Shown piece after piece: positions 25,262 through 32,986 of a stretch of DNA of 64,000 nt; positions within the stretch are counted from its first letter, which is position 1, and every line of letters begins with the position of its first letter. Under the pieces are notes generated by a model that did not search any database, was not told the DNA's origin, and saw only the letters and a program-made list of their open reading frames with translations. Location: the NCBI GenBank assembly GCA_040414855.1, contig JBEDUQ010000038.1, positions 62,001 to 126,000 of the forward strand, read 5' to 3'. This DNA is from DASVXQ01 sp040414855. GTDB taxonomy: Bacteria > Actinomycetota > CALGFH01. Both the position numbers and the translations under genes were made by a program.

Positions 25262-26523
25262 CGAACCGCCTCCTCGCCGGTCGGGCGCGCGGCCCCCGCT
25301 GGCACACGGGCCGGCCGGGACGCCGGGGCAGCCACCTCGACCGTCCGTCCTGGCCGTCCGACCGAGGTGCGGAGCTGGCCGCAGGCCGCGGCGATGCCGA
25401 CGCCGCGGTTGGCGCGGACGCTCACCGCGAGGCCGTGCGCGGCGACCACCTCGCGGAAGCGCTCCACGGCGGCGCGTGACGGGGTCTCCAGACCGAGCCC
25501 GGGGGTCGGGTTGTAGGGGATCAGGTTGACGTGCGCCGCGTGCCCGCCGGAGCCGGGCATACGCAGCGGCGACAGCAGCCGCCCCAGCGCCTCCGCCTGG
25601 TCGGCGCCGTCGTTGAGGTCGCGGATGAGGGCGTACTCGAACGAGACCCTGCGCCGGGTCGCGGCCACGTAGGCGCGCACCGCCTCGATCAGATCGGCGA
25701 TCGGCCAGCTGTGGTTGAGCGGGACCAGCCGCGAGCGCAACTCGTCGGTGCCGGCGTGGATCGAGATCGCCAGGTTGACCGGCAGCCGCTCGCGGGCGGC
25801 GCGGTGGATGCCCGGCACCAGCCCGACCGTCGAGATGGTGATCCCCCTCGCGGACAGGCCGAAGCCCTCGTGGATGCGCCAGGCGGCCCGCCAGGTGGCC
25901 GCGGGGTTGGCGAACGGCTCGCCCATGCCCATGAACACCACGTTGGTCAGGTGGTCGGGCGCCGACGGGTCAGGGCGCAGCTGGTCCAGGGCGCCCCAGA
26001 CGCGGGCGACCTGCTCGACCACCTCGCCGGCGGACAGGTTGCGGGTGAAGCCGAACTGGCCGGTGGCGCAGAAGGTGCAGCCCATCGCGCAGCCCGCCTG
26101 GGTTGAGATGCACAGGGTCGCGCGGCCCTGGCGGCCACGCTCCTCCTCGGGCTCGGCGCCGTCCGCGTCCGGCGCGGGCGGGTAGGCGGGCGGGTAGAAC
26201 ATCAGCACCGACTCGACGCTGTCGCCGCCCTGGAGGCCGAACAGGAACTTGTGGGTCCAGCCGTCGTCGCCGACCTGGTGGCGCTCCAGGACCAGCCCGG
26301 CCTCGGGCAGCCGCTCCCTGAGGTACTCGCGGAAGCCGGCCGGCAGGTCGGTCATGGCCTCGGGGTCGGCGACCTTGCGCCGGTCGAGCTGCTGGGCGAG
26401 CTGGCGCGACCGGTAGGCGGGCTGGCCGGCGTCGCTGGCCAGGCGCGCGAGGTCGGCCGGCTCGAGGTCGTACCACGACCGCGGTTCGCCGGCGCTCGGA
26501 ACGGCCACGCGACCGTCCGTCAT
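25258..26523 (-). CDS. rlmN: 23S rRNA (A2503)-C2/tRNA (A37)-C2 methyltransferase RlmN
   Basis: 421 residues. The radical-SAM cluster motif CAMGCTFC has cysteines at 145, 149 and 152. GMGEP, the ISTVGLVPGI strand and HVNLIPYNP follow as in RlmN/Cfr. The enzyme methylates C2 of adenosine 2503 in 23S rRNA and A37 in some tRNAs. ATG at 26523 is preferred over an upstream start at 26547 because it overlaps the cdsA stop as ATGA. The last 35 residues are an Ala/Pro-rich tail absent from most homologues. Confidence 0.95.
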   Translation of the reverse strand: MTDGRVAVPSAGEPRSWYDLEPADLARLASDAGQPAYRSRQLAQQLDRRKVADPEAMTDLPAGFREYLRERLPEAGLVLERHQVGDDGWTHKFLFGLQGGDSVESVLMFYPPAYPPAPDADGAEPEEERGRQGRATLCISTQAGCAMGCTFCATGQFGFTRNLSAGEVVEQVARVWGALDQLRPDPSAPDHLTNVVFMGMGEPFANPAATWRAAWRIHEGFGLSARGITISTVGLVPGIHRAARERLPVNLAISIHAGTDELRSRLVPLNHSWPIADLIEAVRAYVAATRRRVSFEYALIRDLNDGADQAEALGRLLSPLRMPGSGGHAAHVNLIPYNPTPGLGLETPSRAAVERFREVVAAHGLAVSVRANRGVGIAAACGQLRTSVGRPGRTVEVAAPASRPARVPAGAARPTGEEAVR

Positions 26524-27401
26524 GGGGTGCGAAGCAGGTTGAACCATGCCATCACGTAGTAGAGCACTGGAGCCATGAACAAAAGCGCGTCGATCCGGTC
26601 GAGCATGCCACCATGCCCAGGCAGGATCGAGCCCATGTCCTTCACCGCCAGGTCACGCTTGAGCATCGACTCGGACAGGTCGCCGAGCGGGGCCACCACG
26701 CAGGTGAACGCCGCCAGCACCAAGCCCGACGCGAAGCTCCAAGGTTGCCACAACGGGATCAGGAACGCTCCGGCCGCCAACGTGGCCACGGTCGCGCCCG
26801 CCGCGCCCTCCCAGGACTTGTTCGGCGATACCGCCGGCGCCATCGGATGCCGGCCGACCAGCACCCCGGTCGCGTAGGCGAAGGTGTCGTACACGACGGT
26901 GAGGATCGCGTAGGCGAGGATCGCGCCGACGTAGTGGGGAGCCTGCCGAACCACCAGCGACAGGTGCGCCGCCATGAAGGGCACGTAGACGGCGGCCAGC
27001 ACGGTGGCGGCGACGTTCCTGGTGACCTCGGTGCGCTGGCGGTCCACCAGGTACCACGCGAAGGCCGCCAGGATCGTCAGCAGCAGGCCGAGCGAGAGGG
27101 CCGACGGGCCCTCGAAATAGGCGCCGAGCACCAGCACCGCCGCGGTGGCCAGCACCACCGGCTCCGCGGGCCGGGTGGCGCGCGCCCGCAGTACCGCGAG
27201 CAGCTCGAGCAGCGCGAGGATGACGATGACCAGCAGGAACGCGACGAACGCCGGGCGCGAGAAGATCAGCGTGCCGATCAGCGCGCCGCCGAGCAGCACG
27301 CCGGTGCCGATCGCAAGGGGCAGGTTGCGGCCGGCCTTGCGCGGTCGCCGTGGTTCCTCCGGCTGGGGCGCAGGCTCCTCGACCGGTGCCGGGTCAGCCA
27401 T
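26520..27401 (-). CDS. cdsA: Phosphatidate cytidylyltransferase
   Basis: 293 residues with about eight hydrophobic membrane segments after a 30-residue Pro/Glu-rich cytoplasmic start. The CdsA signature is complete: SMLKRDLAVKDMGSILPGHG followed by GMLDRIDALLF. SPNKSWEG upstream is also conserved. It makes CDP-diacylglycerol from phosphatidic acid and CTP for phospholipid synthesis. The position frr-cdsA-rlmN is standard in actinobacteria. It overlaps rlmN by 4 nt. Confidence 0.96.
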   Translation of the reverse strand: MADPAPVEEPAPQPEEPRRPRKAGRNLPLAIGTGVLLGGALIGTLIFSRPAFVAFLLVIVILALLELLAVLRARATRPAEPVVLATAAVLVLGAYFEGPSALSLGLLLTILAAFAWYLVDRQRTEVTRNVAATVLAAVYVPFMAAHLSLVVRQAPHYVGAILAYAILTVVYDTFAYATGVLVGRHPMAPAVSPNKSWEGAAGATVATLAAGAFLIPLWQPWSFASGLVLAAFTCVVAPLGDLSESMLKRDLAVKDMGSILPGHGGMLDRIDALLFMAPVLYYVMAWFNLLRTP

Positions 27402-27431
27402 GGCGTCCCCGGGGCCTGCCCTCCATGCCGC

Positions 27432-27989
27432 CTACACCTCGAGCAGCTCCCGCTCCTTGTGCTGGAGCAGGGAGTCCACTTCGCCGACGAACTTGTCCGT
27501 CAACTGCTGGACTCGCTGCTCAGCACGGCGCAGCTCGTCCTGGGAGATCTCTCCGTCCTTCTCCAGCCGCTCCAGCTGCTCCTTGGCGTGCCGGCGGACG
27601 TTGCGGATGCTGGTCCGGGACTCCTCGGCCCGCGTCTTCGCCAGCTTCACGTACTCCTTGCGGCGCTCCTCGGTCAGGGGCGGGAAGGCGAGCCGGATCA
27701 CCTGGCCGTCGTTCGCGGGGTTGATGCCGAGGTCGGAATTGCGGATGGCCTTCTCGATGCCGGCGGTCGCATTGCGGTCGTACGGCGACACGACCAGGAG
27801 CCGTGCCTCGGGGGCGGCGATCGACGCGAGCTGCTGGAGTGGGGTCGGGGTGCCGTAATAGTCGACGTTGAGGCGGCCGATGAGGGCCGGGTTCGCGCGA
27901 CCGGTGCGGATCCCGCTGAAGTCCTCCTTGGCGACGTCGATGGCGCGGCTCATCCTGGACTCGGCGTCTCGCAGGGTGTCCTCGATCAT
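27432..27989 (-). CDS. frr: Ribosome recycling factor
   Basis: 185 residues, the exact length of RRF. Characteristic segments include FSGIRTGRANPALIGRLNVD, YYGTPTPLQQLASI, and the three-helix bundle with GDGEISQDELRRAE-like hinge. It splits post-termination ribosomes together with EF-G. ATG at 27989 lies 14 nt after the pyrH stop, and a GAGGGGAGC ribosome-binding site is in that gap. pyrH-frr is a near-universal pair. Confidence 0.97.
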   Translation of the reverse strand: MIEDTLRDAESRMSRAIDVAKEDFSGIRTGRANPALIGRLNVDYYGTPTPLQQLASIAAPEARLLVVSPYDRNATAGIEKAIRNSDLGINPANDGQVIRLAFPPLTEERRKEYVKLAKTRAEESRTSIRNVRRHAKEQLERLEKDGEISQDELRRAEQRVQQLTDKFVGEVDSLLQHKERELLEV

Positions 27990-28003
27990 GTGCGCTCCCC
28001 TCG

Positions 28004-28822
28004 TCACTGGGTTTGGCCGGTGCGGCCGTCCTCGAGCTCGTCCGGGAAGTCCGCACTTGCGCCCACGATCGTCCCGATCGGCTCGCCGCACACCGCACGC
28101 CGGATGTTTCCTTCGGTGAGCAGGTCGAACACGATGATGGGGAGATCGTTGTCTTTGCACAAGGACAGCGCGGTCGTGTCCATCACCTTGAGCTCGCGGC
28201 GGATCGCCTCGAGGTAGTCGAGATGCGCGAACTTGCGGGCACCCGGATGCTTCTTGGGGTCCGCCTCGTAGACCCCGTCGACGCCGTTCTTCGCCATCAG
28301 GATCGCCTCGGCGCTGATCTCCAGCGCCCGCTGCGCCGCGGTGGTGTCGGTCGAGAAGTACGGCACACCCAGGCCGGCGGCGAAGATCACGATCCTGCCC
28401 TTCTCGAGGTGCCGAATCGCCCGCCGGGGGATGTAGGGCTCCCCGATCTGGGTCATCTGGATCGCCGTCTGGAGGCGGGTCTCGATGCCGCGCCGCTCCA
28501 GGGTGTCCTGGAGCGCGAGCGAGTTGATCACTGTGCCTAGGATGCCCATGTAGTCGGCCCGGTTCCGGTCCATGCCGACCTTGGCCGCCGCCTCGCCGCG
28601 GACGATGTTGCCGCCACCGACCACGACCGTGACCTGCACGCCCAGGTCGTTGACCTCGGCGAGCTGGGCGGCGATGCCCGAGATCTTGTCGAAGTCGAGC
28701 CCGAAGCCGCCGTCGTCGCCGGCGAACGCCTCGCCGGAGAGCTTGACCAGCACCCGGTCGTACCGGGGTTTGCCGGTGCATGGCCTCACCACAGGCTGAT
28801 CACCCGCGATCACGAAGGCCAC
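28004..28822 (-). CDS. pyrH: UMP kinase
   Basis: 272 residues. The amino-acid-kinase fold shows RVLVKLSGEAF, VTVVVGGGNIVRG and DTTALSLCKDNDLPIIVF. It phosphorylates UMP to UDP, and bacterial enzymes are regulated by GTP and UTP. GTG at 28822 is chosen because a perfect AGGAGG lies 8 nt upstream; a longer frame to 28906 has no such site. The start gives about 22 residues before the conserved core. The leader (28823-29066) carries three phased 29-bp repeats and a hairpin after tsf. Confidence 0.95.
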   Translation of the reverse strand: MAFVIAGDQPVVRPCTGKPRYDRVLVKLSGEAFAGDDGGFGLDFDKISGIAAQLAEVNDLGVQVTVVVGGGNIVRGEAAAKVGMDRNRADYMGILGTVINSLALQDTLERRGIETRLQTAIQMTQIGEPYIPRRAIRHLEKGRIVIFAAGLGVPYFSTDTTAAQRALEISAEAILMAKNGVDGVYEADPKKHPGARKFAHLDYLEAIRRELKVMDTTALSLCKDNDLPIIVFDLLTEGNIRRAVCGEPIGTIVGASADFPDELEDGRTGQTQ

Positions 28823-28940
28823 CTGCGCTTCCTCCTGGAGGTCGACCCCATGCGCCCGATATGTCCCTCCATCCTGCGCCAGCCCTTCAGGCCCAGCTCT
28901 TCCCACACGTTCCCGACTTCCCGCTTCGCGGCCCTCTCAG

Positions 28941-29027
28941 CCATTCCGTCTTCGCCAGGGTCCTGTCATCCATTCCGTCCGGGGCAGCGTTCCATCAGCC
29001 GTTCCGTCCCTGACAGCCTACGGTGAC
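28941..29027. repeat. Three degenerate 29-bp repeats in the pyrH leader
   Basis: CCATTCCGTC (28941), CCATTCCGTCC (28970) and CCGTTCCGTCC (28999) recur at an exact 29-bp spacing, about three helical turns. The rest of each unit is poorly conserved. The 244-nt tsf-pyrH gap holds no clear gene; a 44-codon basic reading frame (28810-28944) overlaps the pyrH start but lacks a convincing ribosome-binding site. A 7-bp hairpin GGTCGGG/CCCGACC (29029-29053) follows tsf. Confidence 0.6.
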
Positions 29028-29066
29028 AGGTCGGGCCGCGCGGCGACCCGACCGCGATCACCCAGG

Positions 29067-29675
29067 TTAGGCGTCGTCGCCCACCTTGAACCGCGTGAAC
29101 CGGCGCAGCACGATCCGCTCGCGCACCCGGTTGGAAGTCTCGTCGATCAGCTCCTGGAGGGTCCTGCCCTGGTCGCGGACGAACCCCTGCTCCAGCAGCA
29201 CGACCTGCTTGTAGAAGTCGTTCAGCTTGCCATCGACGATCCGCTCGACGATGTGGTCAGGCTTGCCCTCGGCCTGCGACGCGTAGATCTTCCGCTCCTG
29301 CTGCACCAGCTCGTCGGGAACCTCGTCTCGGGTGATGTAGGACGGGTCGGACCAGGCGATGTGCAGCGCGATGTCGCGGGCGAGGTTCCGGAACTCGTCG
29401 GTGTTGGCGACGAAGTCGGTCTCGCAGTCCAACTCGACCAGCACGCCCAGCTTCGGCGGCAGGTTCGGGTCCGGCGTGTGCAGGTAGGACTCAATGACGC
29501 CCTCGCTGGCAGCGCGGCCCGCGCGCTTCGAGATGCCGGCCTTGCCGGCCTCGCGCAGGATCTGCCTTGCCCTCTCGAAGTCGCCATCCGCCTCTTGCAA
29601 TGCCCGCTTGCAGTCCATCATGCCCGCGCCAGTGGCGTCGCGCAGGGCCTTGACCTGGGCGGAGGTGATCTCCAT
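29067..29675 (-). CDS. tsf: Elongation factor Ts
   Basis: 202 residues, the short EF-Ts type with one dimerisation region, shorter than the roughly 275-residue forms. The N-terminal UBA domain has VKALRDATGAGMMDCKRAL and the core has ELDCETDFVANTDEF. It exchanges GDP for GTP on EF-Tu. ATG at 29675 gives the canonical start MEITSAQ; a TTG at 29684, 3 nt after AAGGAG, is less likely. Preceded by rpsB in the usual rpsB-tsf order. Confidence 0.96.
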   Translation of the reverse strand: MEITSAQVKALRDATGAGMMDCKRALQEADGDFERARQILREAGKAGISKRAGRAASEGVIESYLHTPDPNLPPKLGVLVELDCETDFVANTDEFRNLARDIALHIAWSDPSYITRDEVPDELVQQERKIYASQAEGKPDHIVERIVDGKLNDFYKQVVLLEQGFVRDQGRTLQELIDETSNRVRERIVLRRFTRFKVGDDA

Positions 29676-29803
29676 CTCGAACAATGCTCCTTCTTCTTGA
29701 TCTTCCGCCGTCCCGCCGGCGCGCCGGGGGCGGCGCGCTCGGCGGACGGCTTCGTCTTCTGCCCGCTCTGCCCTCTTCGCGCGTGCGCGGAGGGCAAGCG
29801 ACC

Positions 29804-30985
29804 TCAGGACTTGTCTTCGCCCTCGCCGGTCCCGGAGCCCGAGCCCTCGGGGGTGGCCTCGGCGTTCGCCTCGGCCGTCGAGCCCTCGGCGGCGGTCTCC
29901 GCGTTTGCCTCGGCCGTCGAGCCCTCGGCGGCGTCGGTGGACTCGCTGGTCTCGGTGGTCTCAGTGGCGGCCGGCGTGGTCGAGGCCTCGTCGCCGGTGG
30001 CGGTTGCGGTGGGCTCGCCCGTCGAAGGAGCCGCGCCGTTGGCGGCCGGCGTCGCCCCGCCCTCGGCCGGAGCCTCGGCCCGCCCGGCGGAGCGTGTCGA
30101 GCGACGAGCGGTGCTCGGGGCGGCGGTCGCCGTCGAGGCCGCCGACGTCTGGGCGGGGCCGCTGGCGGTCGCGCCGGCGCCCTGTGCCTCGCCCGACTCC
30201 AGCAGCTCGCGCTCCCACTCGGCGAGCGGCTCCTCGTCGGCAGGGCTGGCCGCAACCGGGGCGGTGCCCTCCTTGGCGGCGCTCTCCGCGCCGTAGACCG
30301 CGCGCAGCCGCAGGCCCTCGGCGACCGCGTCGGCCACGATGCGGGTCAGCAGGCTGCCCGCCCGGATGGCGTCGTCGTTGCCGGGGATCGGGTAGTCGAC
30401 CTCGTCGGGATCGCAGTTGGTGTCGAGGATCGCGACCACGGGGATGCCGAGCTTGCGAGCCTCGGTGACGGCGATGTGCTCCTTGCGCGTGTCCACCACC
30501 CAGACAGCGGCCGGCGGGCGGGTCATGTCCCTGATGCCGCCCAGGTTCCGCTCGAGCTTCTCGCGCTCGTGCCGCAGCCGCAGGACCTCCTTCTTGGGGA
30601 GGACATCCATGCCGCCGGTGGTCTCCATCGCCTCGAGCTCCTTCAGGCGCTGGAGCCGCCGGTAGATGGTGGTGAAGTTGGTGAGCATGCCGCCGAGCCA
30701 ACGGTAGTTGACGAACGGCATCGCGACCCGCTCGGCCTGGCCCTTGATCGCCTCCTGCGCCTGCTTCTTGGTGCCGACGAACAGGACCGTGCCGCCCTTG
30801 GCCACCGTGTCGCGCAGGAACGCGAAGGTGGTCTCGATCGACATCATGGTCTTTTGGAGGTCGATGATGTAGATGCCGTTGCGCTCACCGTAGATGAAGC
30901 GCTTCATCTTGGGGTTCCAGCGGCGCGTCTGGTGACCGAAGTGGACGCCAGCTTCCAAGAGCTGCCGCATGGTGACGACTGCCAA
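29804..30985 (-). CDS. rpsB: 30S ribosomal protein S2 with long C-terminal extension
   Basis: 393 residues against about 250 for typical S2. The S2 core (1-255) is clear: MRQLLEAGVHFGHQTRRWNP, NGIYIIDLQKT, VLFVGTKKQAQ, FVNYRWLGGMLTNF and the DTNCDPDEVDYPIPGNDDAI stretch. About 135 residues follow, rich in Ala, Thr, Glu and Ser, with a duplicated AAEGSTAEANAE unit encoded by a 39-bp repeat (about 29851-29930). TTG at 30985 is chosen because GGGAGGA lies 5 nt ahead; a later ATG at 30970 would truncate the start. S2 binds the 30S head-platform junction. A GTGCTATCGT promoter element lies at 31158. Confidence 0.94.
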   Translation of the reverse strand: MAVVTMRQLLEAGVHFGHQTRRWNPKMKRFIYGERNGIYIIDLQKTMMSIETTFAFLRDTVAKGGTVLFVGTKKQAQEAIKGQAERVAMPFVNYRWLGGMLTNFTTIYRRLQRLKELEAMETTGGMDVLPKKEVLRLRHEREKLERNLGGIRDMTRPPAAVWVVDTRKEHIAVTEARKLGIPVVAILDTNCDPDEVDYPIPGNDDAIRAGSLLTRIVADAVAEGLRLRAVYGAESAAKEGTAPVAASPADEEPLAEWERELLESGEAQGAGATASGPAQTSAASTATAAPSTARRSTRSAGRAEAPAEGGATPAANGAAPSTGEPTATATGDEASTTPAATETTETSESTDAAEGSTAEANAETAAEGSTAEANAEATPEGSGSGTGEGEDKS

Positions 30986-31157
30986 GGTAATCCTCCCTGG
31001 TTGATACCGGTTTGGCCTCTGCCTGCCCTGCGTCCCACGGTCGTCGAGTCGTAGGGGTTGCCGGGAATCCCGACCCGCTCCACGTGGGAAGCGGGCACCG
31101 ATCGAGTTCCCGTAGACAGGCGTGCGTTGTAGCCCGGGAGAGCCCAGGCCCGGGCGG

Positions 31158-31167
31158 ACGATAGCAC
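31158..31167 (-). promoter_or_regulatory. Extended -10 promoter element for rpsB-tsf
   Basis: GTGCTATCGT on the minus strand is identical to the rimP promoter element. It lies about 175 nt before the rpsB start. No good -35 is visible. The 275-nt rpsB leader (30986-31260) otherwise holds a 7-bp GCCCGGG/CCCGGGC inverted repeat near 31132-31155 and no gene. Confidence 0.5.
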
Positions 31168-31260
31168 AGCACGCCACTCCACCGCCTCGACCGAGATGCA
31201 CGAATCTCCCGCACCCGCATGCTCACCCGCGCCAGGCTGGTCGGCGGGGTCAGCGGAGGA

Positions 31261-31953
31261 TCAGTGCGGTCCTCCCGGCTCGGCGAGCGGGACCAGGCGG
31301 GGTGCCGCAAGGCCCACGAGCCATGGCAACGGGTCGACGTACACGCCGTCGACGCGGAGGCTGAGGTGCACAGCGGAGGTCGCGGCGCCGGTGGTGGGAT
31401 CGGTGGCTTCGTGACCGTTCGCCAACGGACCCACATCGCCGCCAATGGCGACCTTCGCGCCCACGGAGAGGGCCGTGGTCCGCAGCGGCCCGACGCTCGC
31501 CAGCACGCCCGGTGTGGCCTCGACGGTCACCCAGTTCGTTCCGGCGACCGGGCCCGCGAAGGTCACGCGCCCACGGACCGGCGACCGCACCGGTGTCCCC
31601 GGACCCGCGGCGAAGTCCACACCTCGGTGGCCCGGTCCGAACGGTCCCGCCGGCTGCTCGAAGCCGCGGACGAGCGGCCCGGCGACGGGCGCACGCAAAC
31701 GCGGGACTCGACCGGTCAACGCTCTGGCGGCCGGGGCGGAGCCGGGACCTGCCGCCGGCCGCAGCGCGCCGAGCCGCGTGATCGGAGAGTCGAGCGGGGC
31801 GACCGGAGTGGGCCGAACGACACGGGCGAGCGACGTGCCGACGAGGCCATGAACGGCCAGGATCAGGCTGAATGAGACCAGCATCGCCGCCGCGGTGTGG
31901 ATACGGCGTGCCCCCGCGCTGAAGGGGGTCGGGCGGAGCGGCGGGGCTGGCAC
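31261..31953 (-). CDS. M23-family (LytM) peptidase-like exported protein
   Basis: 230 residues. A hydrophobic segment near 22-44 (AAAMLVSFSLILAVHGLVG) works as a signal anchor. The M23 domain covers about 85-220, with GHRGVDFAAGPGTPV containing the HxxxD zinc pair. The second motif reads VHLSLRVDGVYVDPL, so the usual HxH is HxS and one zinc ligand is missing. Such proteins cut or, when degenerate, bind peptidoglycan and activate other enzymes. The place between whiG and rpsB is conserved in actinobacteria. GTG at 31953 has GGAGGA 9 nt ahead. A DnaA-type box lies 81 bp upstream. Confidence 0.82.
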   Translation of the reverse strand: MPAPPLRPTPFSAGARRIHTAAAMLVSFSLILAVHGLVGTSLARVVRPTPVAPLDSPITRLGALRPAAGPGSAPAARALTGRVPRLRAPVAGPLVRGFEQPAGPFGPGHRGVDFAAGPGTPVRSPVRGRVTFAGPVAGTNWVTVEATPGVLASVGPLRTTALSVGAKVAIGGDVGPLANGHEATDPTTGAATSAVHLSLRVDGVYVDPLPWLVGLAAPRLVPLAEPGGPH

Positions 31954-32033
31954 GGGAGGTCCTCCGGAGGCGGCGGTGTGTCTCCCGAAACGGTAGGCGG
32001 TGGCCGACCGGCCGTGGGGCGGCGAGCGAAAAT

Positions 32034-32042
32034 TGTGGATAA
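32034..32042. promoter_or_regulatory. DnaA-box-like site upstream of the M23 gene
   Basis: TGTGGATAA in the context AAAATTGTGGATAACCC. It lies 81 bp before the M23 start and 62 bp after the sigma factor stop, in the same orientation as the boxes at 20716 and 37733. Confidence 0.6.
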
Positions 32043-32103
32043 CCCACGGCCGGCACGTCGGGCCGCCGCGGCGGTCGCGTGCTCCGGCGCCAGGTAGCGC
32101 CGG

Positions 32104-32871
32104 CTAACGGACGTCCTGGAGCTTTCCCCTGAGCTGAAGGACGGCCTTGGTGTGCATCTGGCACACCCTCGATTCGGTGACTCCGAGCACCTGGCCGATC
32201 TCGGCCAGGGTCAGGCCTTCGTAGTAGTAGAGGGTGATCACGATCTTCTCGCGCTCGGCGAGCCGGTTGATTGCGGTCGCGAGGATGGTCTTCATCTCCT
32301 CGGACTCGAACGCCGCCACCGGGTCCTCCGCGCCCTTGTCTTCCAGCGTGTCGACCAGGCTGAGACGGTCGCCGCGCTCCGAGCCGACCGAAAGCAGCTC
32401 GTCGAGGGCAACGACCGAGACGAATGAGATCTGGCTGAAGATGTGGTGCAGCTCGGCTGTGGTGATGCCAAGCTCCTGCGCGACCTCTGCGTCCGTGGGG
32501 CTCCGGTGCAGCCGGTTCTCCAGCTCGGCGTAGGCCTTCTCGACCTCGCGTGCCTTGAACCGCACCGAGCGGGGGATCCAGTCGATCGCCCGCAGCTCGT
32601 CAATGATCGCGCCCCTGATGCGCGAGATCGCGTAGGTCTCGAACTTGATGCCCCGCTCGAGGTCGTACTTCTCGATCGCATCGATCAGCCCGAAAATCCC
32701 GTAGGACACGAGATCGGCCTGCTCAATATTGGGTGGCAGACCGACAGATACCCGACCGGCGACATACTTGACCAGCGGAGCGTAGTGAAGGATCAACCGC
32801 TCTCTGGCATCGACGGACGCCTTGAGCTTGAACTCCTCCCACAGCCGACTCACGGACGACGGCTCGTCCAA
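32104..32871 (-). CDS. whiG: WhiG/FliA-type RNA polymerase sigma factor
   Basis: 255 residues from the TTG at 32871. Region 2 (RERLILHYAPLVKYVAGR, then VSYGIFGLIDAIEKYDLERG and FETYAISRIRGAIIDELRAI), region 3 (PRSVRFKAREVEKAY) and region 4 (LAEIGQVLGVTESRVCQMHT) are complete, as in WhiG of Streptomyces and FliA. WhiG starts aerial hypha sporulation in Streptomyces; what it does in this organism is unknown, and no flagellar or anti-sigma gene is in the window. The start is uncertain: the frame is open to 33072, into xerC, but TTG 32871 has GGGGGG ahead and homology begins there. The place next to xerC-dprA is conserved. Confidence 0.88.
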   Translation of the reverse strand: MDEPSSVSRLWEEFKLKASVDARERLILHYAPLVKYVAGRVSVGLPPNIEQADLVSYGIFGLIDAIEKYDLERGIKFETYAISRIRGAIIDELRAIDWIPRSVRFKAREVEKAYAELENRLHRSPTDAEVAQELGITTAELHHIFSQISFVSVVALDELLSVGSERGDRLSLVDTLEDKGAEDPVAAFESEEMKTILATAINRLAEREKIVITLYYYEGLTLAEIGQVLGVTESRVCQMHTKAVLQLRGKLQDVR

Positions 32872-32986
32872 AGAAGCCCCCCCTTTGGCCGTCCGGCGCT
32901 CGCTGAGCCCGTCTGGCGTTTTGTCCCCCCGCAGCGGCTGAGCGAGAACCCCCCGCGCTCGGCGTCCGGCGACCGGTGCGGGCGGC

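Noticed and set aside
28810..28944. A 44-codon leader peptide gene before pyrH
   Set aside because: It overlaps the pyrH start and is basic, but has no good ribosome-binding site; kept only as a note in the repeat entry.
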